From Candidatus Poribacteria bacterium (lineage in GTDB: Bacteria; Poribacteria; WGA-4E; WGA-3G), in the NCBI GenBank assembly GCA_009835515.1, contig VXXH01000474.1, positions 1-9,579 on the forward strand: a stretch of 9,579 bases of DNA, in the 5' to 3' direction. Under the pieces are notes generated by a model. The model saw only the letters and a program-made list of their open reading frames with translations. It ran no database searches and had not been told where the DNA came from. Position numbers and translations under genes: made by a program. Every line of letters starts with the position of its first letter. The first letter of the stretch is position 1. Positions 1-6,200 of the stretch are shown here, piece after piece.

Positions 1-380
1 GTATTAACGGAACCGCGAGTTTAATGCGTATCATGCGTGGCAACTTGCTTGATGTGTTAGGGCAACCGTTTGTTCAGACAGCACGTGCAAAAGGACTTAA
101 AGAAATCGTTGTCGTTGGGAAACATGCCGTGCGGATAGCGATTAATCCACTTATCAGTATTTTAGGGATGAGTCTACCGGGTATCCTCTCCGGTTCAGCG
201 ATTGTCTCAATTGTGTTGGGATTGCCGACGGTCGGACCGATTCTCTTACGCAGTCTACTGAACGAGGATATCTATCTTGCTGGCACGCTGATTATGATGC
301 TGAGCCTTCTTTTGGTTATCGGTAACCTGCTTGCTGATATAGCCTTAGCGTGGGTTGATCCAAGGATTCGCTATGAATGA
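1..380 (+). CDS. ABC transporter permease, DppB/OppB type (C-terminal part, cut by window start)
   Basis: Inner-membrane permease of a peptide/nickel-type ABC importer; it forms half of the channel and docks the ATPases from the cytoplasm. The frame is open from the first complete codon at base 3, so the gene begins before the window; the ATG at 24 is internal. About 125 residues are visible. The EAA loop that contacts the ATPase is recognisable (QPFVQTARAKGL, then a KHAVRIAINP stretch), followed by two hydrophobic segments and the ending DPRIRYE, matching the family's usual D-PRIR terminus. The usual acidic residue and PG pair of the 'vvE-iF-pG-G' segment read here as VSIVLGLPTVG, a mild divergence. 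The partner permease lies 209 bases downstream on the same strand. The substrate cannot be told from this fragment, and neither the ATPases nor the binding protein is in the window. Confidence 0.9.
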   Translation, partial: INGTASLMRIMRGNLLDVLGQPFVQTARAKGLKEIVVVGKHAVRIAINPLISILGMSLPGILSGSAIVSIVLGLPTVGPILLRSLLNEDIYLAGTLIMMLSLLLVIGNLLADIALAWVDPRIRYE

Positions 381-589
381 TTTTTTATATTACCGTGCGG
401 TTGAATGAAGTAGATTTAGCACTTAACGTGCTATTGTGTAATCCGCTCTCCATTTTGCGGCGTACTCGAAGAAATCCGCAGAAACACCCAAGCAAAGACT
501 CCAAGCAAAAACCCCATAAGCGATCTGCTTGATTACGAGCTACGTTTTTGGTTCTTTTCATTGGAGTAGAAACCTAATAGTCAAAAAAT
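381..589. other. 209-base intergenic gap between the two permease genes
   Basis: No coding frame of any quality is seen here, although paired permease genes of this transporter class are normally adjacent or overlapping. It contains a perfect 6-bp inverted repeat with a 5-base loop (TAGCAC at 417-422, GTGCTA at 428-433), a weaker GCGG/CCGC pair near 456-480, and two copies of CCAAGCAAA at 488-496 and 501-509. The hairpin has no T-run behind it, so it is not a convincing intrinsic terminator. A GGAG at 563-566 is 23 bases before the next ATG, too far for a normal ribosome-binding site. Confidence 0.5.
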
Positions 590-1684
590 ATGAAACTTAC
601 AATCGAGACAGCAGAAGAGATTGAGGGTGCAGGCGATCCCTGGACAAATGGAGGGCAGCTGAGTTACCGTCAACTGATATGGCGGCGGTTCCGCAAGAAT
701 CGGATGGGTGTCATCGCGGGTGCCCTCTTGTTGATTTTTTACATGCTTGCCATCGGTGCTGACTTCTTCGCGCCTTACCACTACAACGAGATCAATATGC
801 GGCTGCGGCACGTCCCACCGCAACGTCTCCACTTCTCATTCTCATACGGCTTCTATGTCTACGGCTTGAAATCCGTTCGTAACCCAGAAAGCCTTGAGTT
901 AGAATTCACTAAAGATATAACGCGATGGTATCCCGTTGAATTCTTTTTCAAAGATGCCGACGGCAGGCGACATCTATTCAGCTCTGCGGGGCCCATGTTC
1001 CTATTAGGCACCGACCGGATGGGACGCGATCTACTTTCACGGATCATGTACGGGGCGCGCGTGTCGATGACACTCGGCTTAGTCGGGGTCTTTTTGAGCA
1101 TCGTTCTCGGTTCTATCCTCGGCACTGTATCCGGATACTGGGGTGGATGGGTCGATAATCTGATCCAACGTATTATTGAGGTACTCTCAGCATTTCCAGA
1201 TATCCCGTTGTGGATGGCACTCGGTGCCGCACTTCCACCGGGTTGGTCGAGTATCCAAATCTATTTCGGGATTACGATTATTCTGTCGATTATCCGTTGG
1301 GGCGGATTGGCACGGCAGGTGCGTGGAAAGGTCTTGGCGTATCGGGAGAGCGATTTCGTTATGGCGGCGCGTGCAGCAGGCGCAGGCCACTGGCATATCA
1401 TCACAAAGCATCTGTTACCGGGATGCTATAGTCATATCATTGTTATCGCGACACTCGCGATCCCCGGTATGATCTTAGGGGAGACCGCGCTCAGTTTCTT
1501 AGGCTTGGGCATCCGTCCCCCGATGACGAGTTGGGGGGTGCTGTTAGAAGAGGCACAGCGCGTGACCGTTCTGCTCCACTATCCATGGCTCATTTTCCCA
1601 GCCGTACCCGTACTTGTCGTTGTCATCGCTTTTAACTTCTTAGGAGATGCCCTCCGCGACGCTGCCGATCCATACTCAGATTAA
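590..1684 (+). CDS. ABC transporter permease, DppC/OppC type
   Basis: Second inner-membrane permease of a dipeptide/oligopeptide-type importer, 364 residues. The N-terminal cytoplasmic part ends in a basic stretch (WRRFRKNRMG, about 31-40), followed by membrane segment 1 (about 41-60). The family signature LGTDRMGRDLLSR is at 139-151, the EAA loop at about 251-271 (YRESDFVMAARAAGAG, then KHLLPG), a further signature (GETALSFLGLG) at 297-307, and the ending FNFLGDALRDAADP at 348-361. The family is usually near 280-310 residues. The extra length is an enlarged segment of about 75 residues between membrane segment 1 and the GTD motif, predicted to lie outside the membrane. An in-frame TAG at 578 limits the start to 590 or later. 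No good Shine-Dalgarno precedes 590, so the start rests on the typical N-terminus. It probably pairs with the upstream permease. Confidence 0.92.
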   Translation: MKLTIETAEEIEGAGDPWTNGGQLSYRQLIWRRFRKNRMGVIAGALLLIFYMLAIGADFFAPYHYNEINMRLRHVPPQRLHFSFSYGFYVYGLKSVRNPESLELEFTKDITRWYPVEFFFKDADGRRHLFSSAGPMFLLGTDRMGRDLLSRIMYGARVSMTLGLVGVFLSIVLGSILGTVSGYWGGWVDNLIQRIIEVLSAFPDIPLWMALGAALPPGWSSIQIYFGITIILSIIRWGGLARQVRGKVLAYRESDFVMAARAAGAGHWHIITKHLLPGCYSHIIVIATLAIPGMILGETALSFLGLGIRPPMTSWGVLLEEAQRVTVLLHYPWLIFPAVPVLVVVIAFNFLGDALRDAADPYSD

Positions 1685-1690
1685 AGGTAG

Positions 1691-1711
1691 TAGGCACGCT
1701 CCGTGTGCCGT
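1691..1711. repeat. short GC-rich palindrome (REP-like candidate)
   Basis: GGCACGC at 1693-1699 can pair with GTGTGCC at 1703-1709 over a three-base loop, giving seven pairs including one G-T. It lies in the 59-base spacer between the permease stop and the SDR start, six bases after the TAA at 1682-1684. There is no T-run, so it does not look like a standard terminator. My impression that short palindromes of this kind are dispersed in intergenic spacers of poribacterial genomes is memory-based and untested. Only one copy is present in this window. Confidence 0.4.
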
Positions 1712-1733
1712 CCACAAAATTTCTATTACATTC

Positions 1734-1737
1734 GGAG
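1734..1737 (+). promoter_or_regulatory. Shine-Dalgarno of the SDR gene
   Basis: GGAG followed by six bases and then ATG at 1744. This decides the start in favour of 1744 over the in-frame ATG at 1705, which overlaps the palindrome and has no ribosome-binding site. Confidence 0.75.
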
Positions 1738-1743
1738 AAAAAT

Positions 1744-2571
1744 ATGTCAACAAACATAGACCTCGGATTTTTCGCAACAGATGTTTCGTTCACAGACAAA
1801 TCCGCAATCGTGACAGGTTCCAGCCGCGGTATCGGGCGTGCAATCGCTATTGAATTAGCGCGCCAAGGTGCCGATGTCCTTATCAATTACAACCAAAATC
1901 GTGATGCCGCCGAATCCGTACAACAGGAAGTAGAAGCACTCGGCAGAAAAGCAGTTATCATTCAAGCGGACATCAGCGACCTCAATTCACACGAGAGGTT
2001 GCTTAACACCGCACACGATGCTTTCGGGAAGGTGGACATCCTCATCAACAATGCCGGTATCACTCGTATCGCTGATATTCTTGAGGAGACACCCGAGCAG
2101 TTTGACCTGATTGTCAACACTAACCTCAAGGCGACCCACTTTCTCACGCAACGCGTCGCAAACTATATGGTAGCAAACGAGATTCGCGGGTGCATCATCT
2201 ACACACTCTCGATTTCCGATACAGTGGCATCCGACAACCGCACCGCCTACTGTATCTCAAAAGCGGGGTTAGAGATGAGCATGCGCGCCTACGCTGGAAG
2301 ATTAGCGGCACACGGGATTAAAGTGAACGGCATCGCTGCAGGTGTGATTGATACGGACCTCTCGCGTGTCCGTATTCCCGATTATGAAGAGGCAGCGGAA
2401 AAAGGCTACATCTTTATGGTCCGCGCTGGCGCGCCTGAAGATGTCGCGCATGCCACGATTTCTGCGATGAAACTTTACGATACTGGCGTAGTTATCCCCG
2501 CTGCAGGTGGTGTGACGACACCGCTGTTGAATCTCAGGTCTATGGCGGAATTGGATATGAATAAATCTTAA
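1744..2571 (+). CDS. short-chain dehydrogenase/reductase (classical SDR, FabG-like)
   Basis: Predicted soluble NAD(P)(H)-dependent oxidoreductase of 275 residues, slightly longer than the typical 250. Visible landmarks are the cofactor-binding TGSSRGIG at 24-31, NNAG at 102-105, and the catalytic residues Asn127, Ser156, Tyr169 and Lys173 (YCISK), all present and correctly spaced. After strand 2 the sequence reads INYNQNRD rather than ending in a clear acidic residue, which leaves the NAD versus NADP preference open; the nearby Arg53 is compatible with NADP. The C-terminal GVVIPAAGGV replaces the more common 'G--i-vdGG' and shows the final strand is intact. It follows the permeases by 59 bases on the same strand and may be cotranscribed with them. 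The substrate is unknown, and FabG-like 3-oxoacyl reduction is only one option, because dispersed SDRs serve many pathways. Confidence 0.9.
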   Translation: MSTNIDLGFFATDVSFTDKSAIVTGSSRGIGRAIAIELARQGADVLINYNQNRDAAESVQQEVEALGRKAVIIQADISDLNSHERLLNTAHDAFGKVDILINNAGITRIADILEETPEQFDLIVNTNLKATHFLTQRVANYMVANEIRGCIIYTLSISDTVASDNRTAYCISKAGLEMSMRAYAGRLAAHGIKVNGIAAGVIDTDLSRVRIPDYEEAAEKGYIFMVRAGAPEDVAHATISAMKLYDTGVVIPAAGGVTTPLLNLRSMAELDMNKS

Positions 2572-2601
2572 AGTGGTTGTTAGAACGTCCGTTAGTCTTT
2601 C

Positions 2602-2631
2602 TTTAAATTCCGAGGATTTTTGTGGTACAAT
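2602..2631 (+). promoter_or_regulatory. candidate extended -10 promoter of the STAS-like/PIN cassette
   Basis: TGG then TACAAT (2623-2631) forms an extended -10 element. The best -35 candidate is the weak TTTAAA at 2602-2607, 18 bases upstream. Transcription would start near 2638, leaving a leader of about 54 bases before the GTG at 2692. Extended -10 promoters can function with a poor -35, so the call is plausible but unproven. Confidence 0.5.
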
Positions 2632-2679
2632 AGTTAGTAGGAGCGTTGAGAGTATAGAAGCAGAAACACATTTTTATTT

Positions 2680-2685
2680 AAGGAG
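2680..2685 (+). promoter_or_regulatory. Shine-Dalgarno supporting a GTG start
   Basis: AAGGAG followed by six bases and then GTG at 2692. The strong spacing supports GTG as the real start of the small STAS-like gene; the next in-frame ATG at 2716 would remove the first beta strand. Confidence 0.85.
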
Positions 2686-2691
2686 ATAATC

Positions 2692-3057
2692 GTGTCAGAA
2701 GATATTAGAATATCCATGTTTGAAGTCGTAGGCAGCCCTTTCTGTGTTGCCTCCGATGATGGGGAGAAGATTCATAAGCACCTTGACGCTGCGCTGAGGG
2801 CGAATCAAGCGGTTGTACTCTCGTTTCATAACGTTACGGCACTTACAACCCCTTTCCTCACCGCCGCGATCGGTGAATTATATGGAACGTTCAGCGAAGA
2901 AAAAATACAATCTCTATTGAAGGTAGAGGATGCAAAATCAGACGACCTTAGATTGTTGAGGAGTGCTGTTAACAATGCCAAGTTGTACTTCAAAAACCCG
3001 GAACGATTCAACCAAGCGATACGAGAAGTAATGGGCGATGAGGTTGGTGATGTATAA
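2692..3057 (+). CDS. small STAS-like (DUF4325-type) protein, candidate antitoxin/regulator
   Basis: A 121-residue soluble protein with no signal peptide or membrane segment, starting at GTG with a strong Shine-Dalgarno. The central part (about 40-67) reads as a hydrophobic strand, VVLSFHNV, then TALTTPFLTAAIGELYG. This is the 'v-lDF--v---t-sFl---fg-L' pattern of STAS-like DUF4325 domains, and the rest can fold as alternating strands and helices. The usual Asp of the 'DF' pair is Ser44 here. STAS-like domains are generally protein-interaction modules rather than DNA binders, and no helix-turn-helix is seen. Its last eight bases overlap the start of a PIN-domain nuclease gene, so the two are almost certainly cotranscribed and translationally coupled. 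By position it is the likely partner or antitoxin of that nuclease. The domain call is from pattern recognition; the antitoxin role is inferred from gene order only. Confidence 0.75.
   Translation: MSEDIRISMFEVVGSPFCVASDDGEKIHKHLDAALRANQAVVLSFHNVTALTTPFLTAAIGELYGTFSEEKIQSLLKVEDAKSDDLRLLRSAVNNAKLYFKNPERFNQAIREVMGDEVGDV
3040..3043 (+). promoter_or_regulatory. Shine-Dalgarno deciding the PIN gene start
   Basis: GAGG lies inside the end of the upstream gene, six bases before the ATG at 3050. It favours 3050 over the in-frame ATGs at 3038 and 3062, neither of which has a matching site. Confidence 0.55.
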
Positions 3058-3580
3058 AGCAATGGAGGTGCGCCATCACAACTTCACCTCTAAAGACAAA
3101 TTGTTTCTGGATGCCAATATTTGGTTATATCTGTTCAGTCCACGGGAACCCAGAGACCGTTGGAAACAAATCTACTCCGAGGTTTTTGAACGTATCTTGA
3201 AAGCGAACAGTCGAATTTATGTTGATGTTCTTGTCGTTTCAGAATTCATCAACGCTTATGCTCGGATGAAATGGCGAGCTGCCGCCCCGCATATCAAATC
3301 GTTCAAAGATTTTCGCAACAGCACAGGTTTTAAACCTATTGCTGAAGATATTACTGCAGGTGTTAGGGAAATTATAAACCACTGCTCACGCATCGAGAGT
3401 GGCTTTGTAACACTGCAAATGGATGGTTTGCTTACTGACTATGCCGCGGGCAATTCTGACTTCAACGATCAGGTTATAACGGCTCTCTGCAAAAGCAACG
3501 GACTCACCTTAATAACAAACGACAGCGATTTCAAAACTCAGGATAGCCCCATCCTTACTGCGAATTCCAATCTTCTTTAG
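3050..3580 (+). CDS. PIN-domain nuclease, VapC-like toxin candidate
   Basis: A 176-residue cytoplasmic protein with a complete PIN fold signature. PIN domains are Mg/Mn-dependent ribonucleases. The acidic residues are all in place: Asp21 in LFLDANIWLY, Glu65 in VVSEFINAY, Asp140 in DFNDQVITAL, and Asp158 and Asp160 in LITNDSDF. It is longer than a typical VapC of about 130 residues. The extra length lies between Glu65 and Asp140 and includes a basic, aromatic stretch (ARMKWRAAAPHIKSFKDFR, about 71-89) that could contact RNA. It shares an 8-base overlap (ATGTATAA) with the STAS-like gene, the tight arrangement seen in toxin-antitoxin operons, with the presumed antitoxin first. It faces the amidase gene convergently. 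That it is an active nuclease is likely from the residues; toxicity and RNA target are unknown. A housekeeping or other PIN nuclease with a regulatory partner remains possible. Confidence 0.88.
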   Translation: MYKAMEVRHHNFTSKDKLFLDANIWLYLFSPREPRDRWKQIYSEVFERILKANSRIYVDVLVVSEFINAYARMKWRAAAPHIKSFKDFRNSTGFKPIAEDITAGVREIINHCSRIESGFVTLQMDGLLTDYAAGNSDFNDQVITALCKSNGLTLITNDSDFKTQDSPILTANSNLL

Positions 3581-3660
3581 TTAGAGGCAGAACAGCAAAA
3601 GATAATCTCAATTGTTCCGCCAAATGTAGCGCAATTTCGCTTAACATCACATCCAACCTA

Positions 3661-4581
3661 TTACATAATCCCAATATCTTGTAGTATCGACTTTTTGATC
3701 TTGCAGACCATCGTATACGCAGGGTCAAAGACGTTACCCATATCGTATTCTACAGCTTGCCCTAATAAGATATGCGCCGCAGATTTCTCCAAACCGAGTT
3801 CACCCAACCACCGAAGAAGTTCTGTCGTTGCGTGTTGTACCGCCTGATCCAAGGGGCGGGCATTGCCCGCTGTCAGAATGTAATCACTGTTTTCGGCACG
3901 GGGCCAGTTGATGCTTTTGCCTTTAAGGACTTCAACCGTAAATTGCACATCAAACGAGATCTCAATGCCGGTACCGACGATTTCACCGTCACCCTGTACG
4001 GCATGTCCATCGCCGAGATGAAAAAGCGCACCAGGGACAAAGACAGGCAAGTAGACGGTGACACCCTCCTTAAAACCGCGATAGTCCATATTGCCGCCGT
4101 GTGTAGAAGAAGTCGCTGTCGAAATCGCTTGACCGCGGGGTGGTGCAACACCGAAACATCCGACCATCGGTTCCAATGGCAGCGCGAGTTTACCCAACTG
4201 CGTCTCTGGGGTCATCAATGTCGCTGTCCACTTCTCTACATCGACATGCCACTCAGCGAGACCGCCTTCCGGCATCTCGGACGCTACGTAGTGCGGATCA
4301 AGAACATTCGGAGCGACGACCATAGCCGTCCTCCCGATTTTTCGGTTTGGAAGGATCCGATCAAAATGGATTGATAACGTATCACCGGGTTCCGCCGATT
4401 CAATATAAAAAGGACCTGTTTGTGGATTGCCTCTCTCGGTGACCTGTGTATCTGTGGCATCGTATCCGGCGTTATCCACCGTTGTTGTGAAAACGGTGTC
4501 GCCGCTCTCAATATGTAGCACCGGTTCATGCGCGCCGATTGCTGTGTAGTAGACTGTCGGTTCAAAGTGATGTGTCGCCAT
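3661..4581 (-). CDS. acetamidase/formamidase family protein (FmdA/AmdA)
   Basis: Predicted cytoplasmic amidase of 306 residues, in the family that hydrolyses formamide, acetamide or similar short amides to ammonia and the acid. Motifs follow the family closely: GCFGVAP at 141-147, HGGNMD at 161-166, a YLPVFVPGALFHLGD stretch at about 177-191, and GDGHAVQGDGE at 190-200. The length fits the shorter bacterial members (about 300 residues). The start at 4581 is supported by a GAGAGGAA-type ribosome-binding site about 9 bases upstream and by a strong promoter whose predicted transcript begins near 4627. The earlier in-frame ATG at 4662 lies inside the -35 box and cannot be used from that promoter. 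It is divergent from the secreted protease gene. A nitrogen-scavenging role is plausible, but the substrate is not visible from the sequence. Confidence 0.93.
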   Translation of the reverse strand: MATHHFEPTVYYTAIGAHEPVLHIESGDTVFTTTVDNAGYDATDTQVTERGNPQTGPFYIESAEPGDTLSIHFDRILPNRKIGRTAMVVAPNVLDPHYVASEMPEGGLAEWHVDVEKWTATLMTPETQLGKLALPLEPMVGCFGVAPPRGQAISTATSSTHGGNMDYRGFKEGVTVYLPVFVPGALFHLGDGHAVQGDGEIVGTGIEISFDVQFTVEVLKGKSINWPRAENSDYILTAGNARPLDQAVQHATTELLRWLGELGLEKSAAHILLGQAVEYDMGNVFDPAYTMVCKIKKSILQDIGIM

Positions 4582-4633
4582 TTGTAAAGTTCCTCTCCTG
4601 CTTTTTAAGATGACCGAGGGCGGTTTTGTGAAC

Positions 4634-4662
4634 AGTATACCGCGTTTGAGAGGTCTCGTCAA
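4634..4662 (-). promoter_or_regulatory. sigma70-type promoter of the amidase gene
   Basis: On the minus strand, TTGACG (4662-4657), a 17-base spacer, then TATACT (4639-4634). Each box is one mismatch from consensus and the spacing is ideal. Transcription should start near 4627, leaving a leader of about 45 bases before the ATG at 4581. Confidence 0.85.
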
Positions 4663-4676
4663 GAGATAGGCATTTG

Positions 4677-4696
4677 GTTTTTAGGTTCCAAAAAAC
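4677..4696. promoter_or_regulatory. imperfect 20-bp palindrome between divergent promoters, operator candidate
   Basis: GTTTTT at 4677-4682 and AAAAAC at 4691-4696 are exact complements, with an inner GG/CC pair (4684-4685 and 4688-4689) separated by a mismatched A on each side and a TT centre. It ends three bases before the -35 of the protease promoter and lies 15 bases behind the amidase -35, so a bound dimer could affect both. Part of the symmetry comes from T and A runs, so chance is a real alternative. Confidence 0.4.
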
Positions 4697-4698
4697 AT

Positions 4699-4727
4699 TT
4701 GACATCCCGAAACCTCTGTGCTACACT
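4699..4727 (+). promoter_or_regulatory. sigma70-type promoter with extended -10 for the protease gene
   Basis: TTGACA (4699-4704), a 17-base spacer, then TACACT (4722-4727), preceded by TGC to give an extended -10. Predicted transcription start is near 4734, about 34 bases before the ATG at 4768. This rules out the in-frame ATG at 4699, which is part of the -35 itself. Confidence 0.88.
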
Positions 4728-4767
4728 CTTAAAAAATCAAAACAATCCAACCGGAAAAGGATTTAGC

Positions 4768-6192
4768 ATGAAACAAATTTTTAAACGCACAAGCGGTGCA
4801 GCCTTAGCGGTTATCGCGCTCTTTACTTTGCTTGCAAACGCCAATGCCGAACACGATTGGACAGAACAGATTGCCACCTACAAACCGATGGTAGTGAACG
4901 TCGAAACCTCCTCCGAGGTCGTCTTTGAAACGGAAGTGAAAGGCACGAATTTTGCCACCGGTTTTGTTGTTGACGCAGAACACGGCATCATCGCCACGAA
5001 CCGGCATGTCACGGGCAGCAGCCCTTCTTACGTTAAAATTAACTTCCACGACGGTAGTTTTACCGAAGCAAAGATTCTTTACTATGATCCGACGCACGAC
5101 TTCGGGTTTTATCAGATTGATCCTACCGCGGTTGAATTTGAACTCAAAGCCGTTGAACTCGGCGAATGGGATGCGCTCTCCCTTGGTGATGAACTCCTGC
5201 TCATCGGTAACAACGAGAAAGAAGAATATACGATCAAATTCGGCAGAATTACGAACCTTAATGTTAACAAGGGTGACCGGCACTCCAGCTACATTCACAC
5301 TACGTTTGACCGGACAGGTGGTTCAAGCGGAAGTCCGGTGTGGAATACCGCTGGTCAAGTGATAGCGATTCACGCCCGCGGCACAGATACTTCCAGTTTT
5401 GAACTGCCGATCGATTACCTCCACGATGCCCTTGAGTTGATTCGGAACAAAGTGTCGATCCAACGCGGCGAAATCGGCGTAGATCTGGAACTCGTCTCTA
5501 TCGGCGAAGCCATCAAACACTTTAATTTCCCCGCAGCGTTGCGAAAAGAGATTGGTCCCTCCAAAGCCGGGACACCCAAGGTTATCCAAATTGAATCCAT
5601 TGTACCGAGGACAACGGGTGAAGCCGACCTCCGTGCATCCGATATTATCTATCGTATCAATAACGAACCCATCAAGGACGACCTATATACTTTCGATGCG
5701 ATCTTGAATCAGAATGTTGGGAAAAGCGTCAATTTGGACATCTATCGGAACGGTGAAAACCTGAGTCTTGATGTCCCTGTAGAGGACTTGGAGGCGAAGA
5801 AGGTGACTCGCTTCGTCAGATTTGGTGGTGCAATTTTACACGATATTACGCCACAACTCCGCCGTATCCTCTTCCTTGAGGCTGACGGTGTCTATTTACC
5901 ACACGCCGAGAGGGGTAGTAGTTTCTCGCGTGTCGGTGTGCAAGAACGGAATGGCAACTCTAAAATAGTCATCCTTGATATAAACGGAAAACAGATCCGC
6001 AATCTTGATGACTTCATTGAAGCGTGTAAAACGATTACGGATGGGCAGCACACATACGTTGTGGTTCGAGACTTCAATCTGTTCGACAGTTCGCCAACAC
6101 CGAAGAGTTTAACGGTCAACCTTAAATTTGGTCCGTTGCAACAGTTTGAATGGAATCAAGAGGAATTGGACTGGAAAGAAATAATGGAATAG
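4768..6192 (+). CDS. secreted trypsin-like serine protease with C-terminal PDZ repeats (Nma111/DegP7-like HtrA)
   Basis: Predicted periplasmic or exported protease of 474 residues, probably in protein quality control. AAGG with 7-base spacing supports the ATG at 4768. A signal peptide covers residues 1-27 (basic MKQIFKR, hydrophobic core, likely cleavage ANA|EH). The catalytic triad is His80 (IATNRHV), Asp111 (DPTHDFGFYQID) and Ser187 (GGSSGSPVW), in a trypsin-like domain of about 35-228. Two PDZ-like regions follow, about 235-340 (with a GEADLRASDIIYRIN stretch) and about 346-455 (with ILDINGKQIRNLDDFIEA). The wording of the triad motifs (NRHV, DFGF, GGSSGSP), the RFGGAILHD segment at 351-359 and the 'D-G--i-nLDdFIea' segment resemble the eukaryotic Nma111/DegP7 proteins. 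They differ from DegP-type (TNNHV, D-AvlqI, GNSGG). Nma111 has about 1000 residues from a duplicated protease unit; this protein equals one unit. The subfamily placement is from remembered motifs. Confidence 0.9.
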   Translation: MKQIFKRTSGAALAVIALFTLLANANAEHDWTEQIATYKPMVVNVETSSEVVFETEVKGTNFATGFVVDAEHGIIATNRHVTGSSPSYVKINFHDGSFTEAKILYYDPTHDFGFYQIDPTAVEFELKAVELGEWDALSLGDELLLIGNNEKEEYTIKFGRITNLNVNKGDRHSSYIHTTFDRTGGSSGSPVWNTAGQVIAIHARGTDTSSFELPIDYLHDALELIRNKVSIQRGEIGVDLELVSIGEAIKHFNFPAALRKEIGPSKAGTPKVIQIESIVPRTTGEADLRASDIIYRINNEPIKDDLYTFDAILNQNVGKSVNLDIYRNGENLSLDVPVEDLEAKKVTRFVRFGGAILHDITPQLRRILFLEADGVYLPHAERGSSFSRVGVQERNGNSKIVILDINGKQIRNLDDFIEACKTITDGQHTYVVVRDFNLFDSSPTPKSLTVNLKFGPLQQFEWNQEELDWKEIME

Positions 6193-6200
6193 CCATTTGA

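Noticed and set aside
417..433. Hairpin TAGCAC/GTGCTA as an intrinsic terminator after the first permease
   Set aside because: No T-run follows, the stem is only six pairs, and the next gene is the expected partner permease.
3772..4374. 200-codon open frame on the plus strand
   Set aside because: It lies wholly antisense to the amidase gene, whose minus-strand product matches its family along the full length; the plus-strand translation shows no recognisable domain.
4582..4662. Upstream in-frame start for the amidase at 4662
   Set aside because: It falls in the -35 region of the amidase promoter and the added residues are unlike the family N-terminus.
4699..4767. Upstream in-frame start for the protease at 4699
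   Set aside because: The ATG is part of the TTGACA -35 box, so it is not transcribed from the recognised promoter, and it would bury the signal peptide.
4804..5298. 164-codon open frame on the minus strand
   Set aside because: Antisense to the protease domain; the plus strand has the full catalytic triad and its own promoter and ribosome-binding site.
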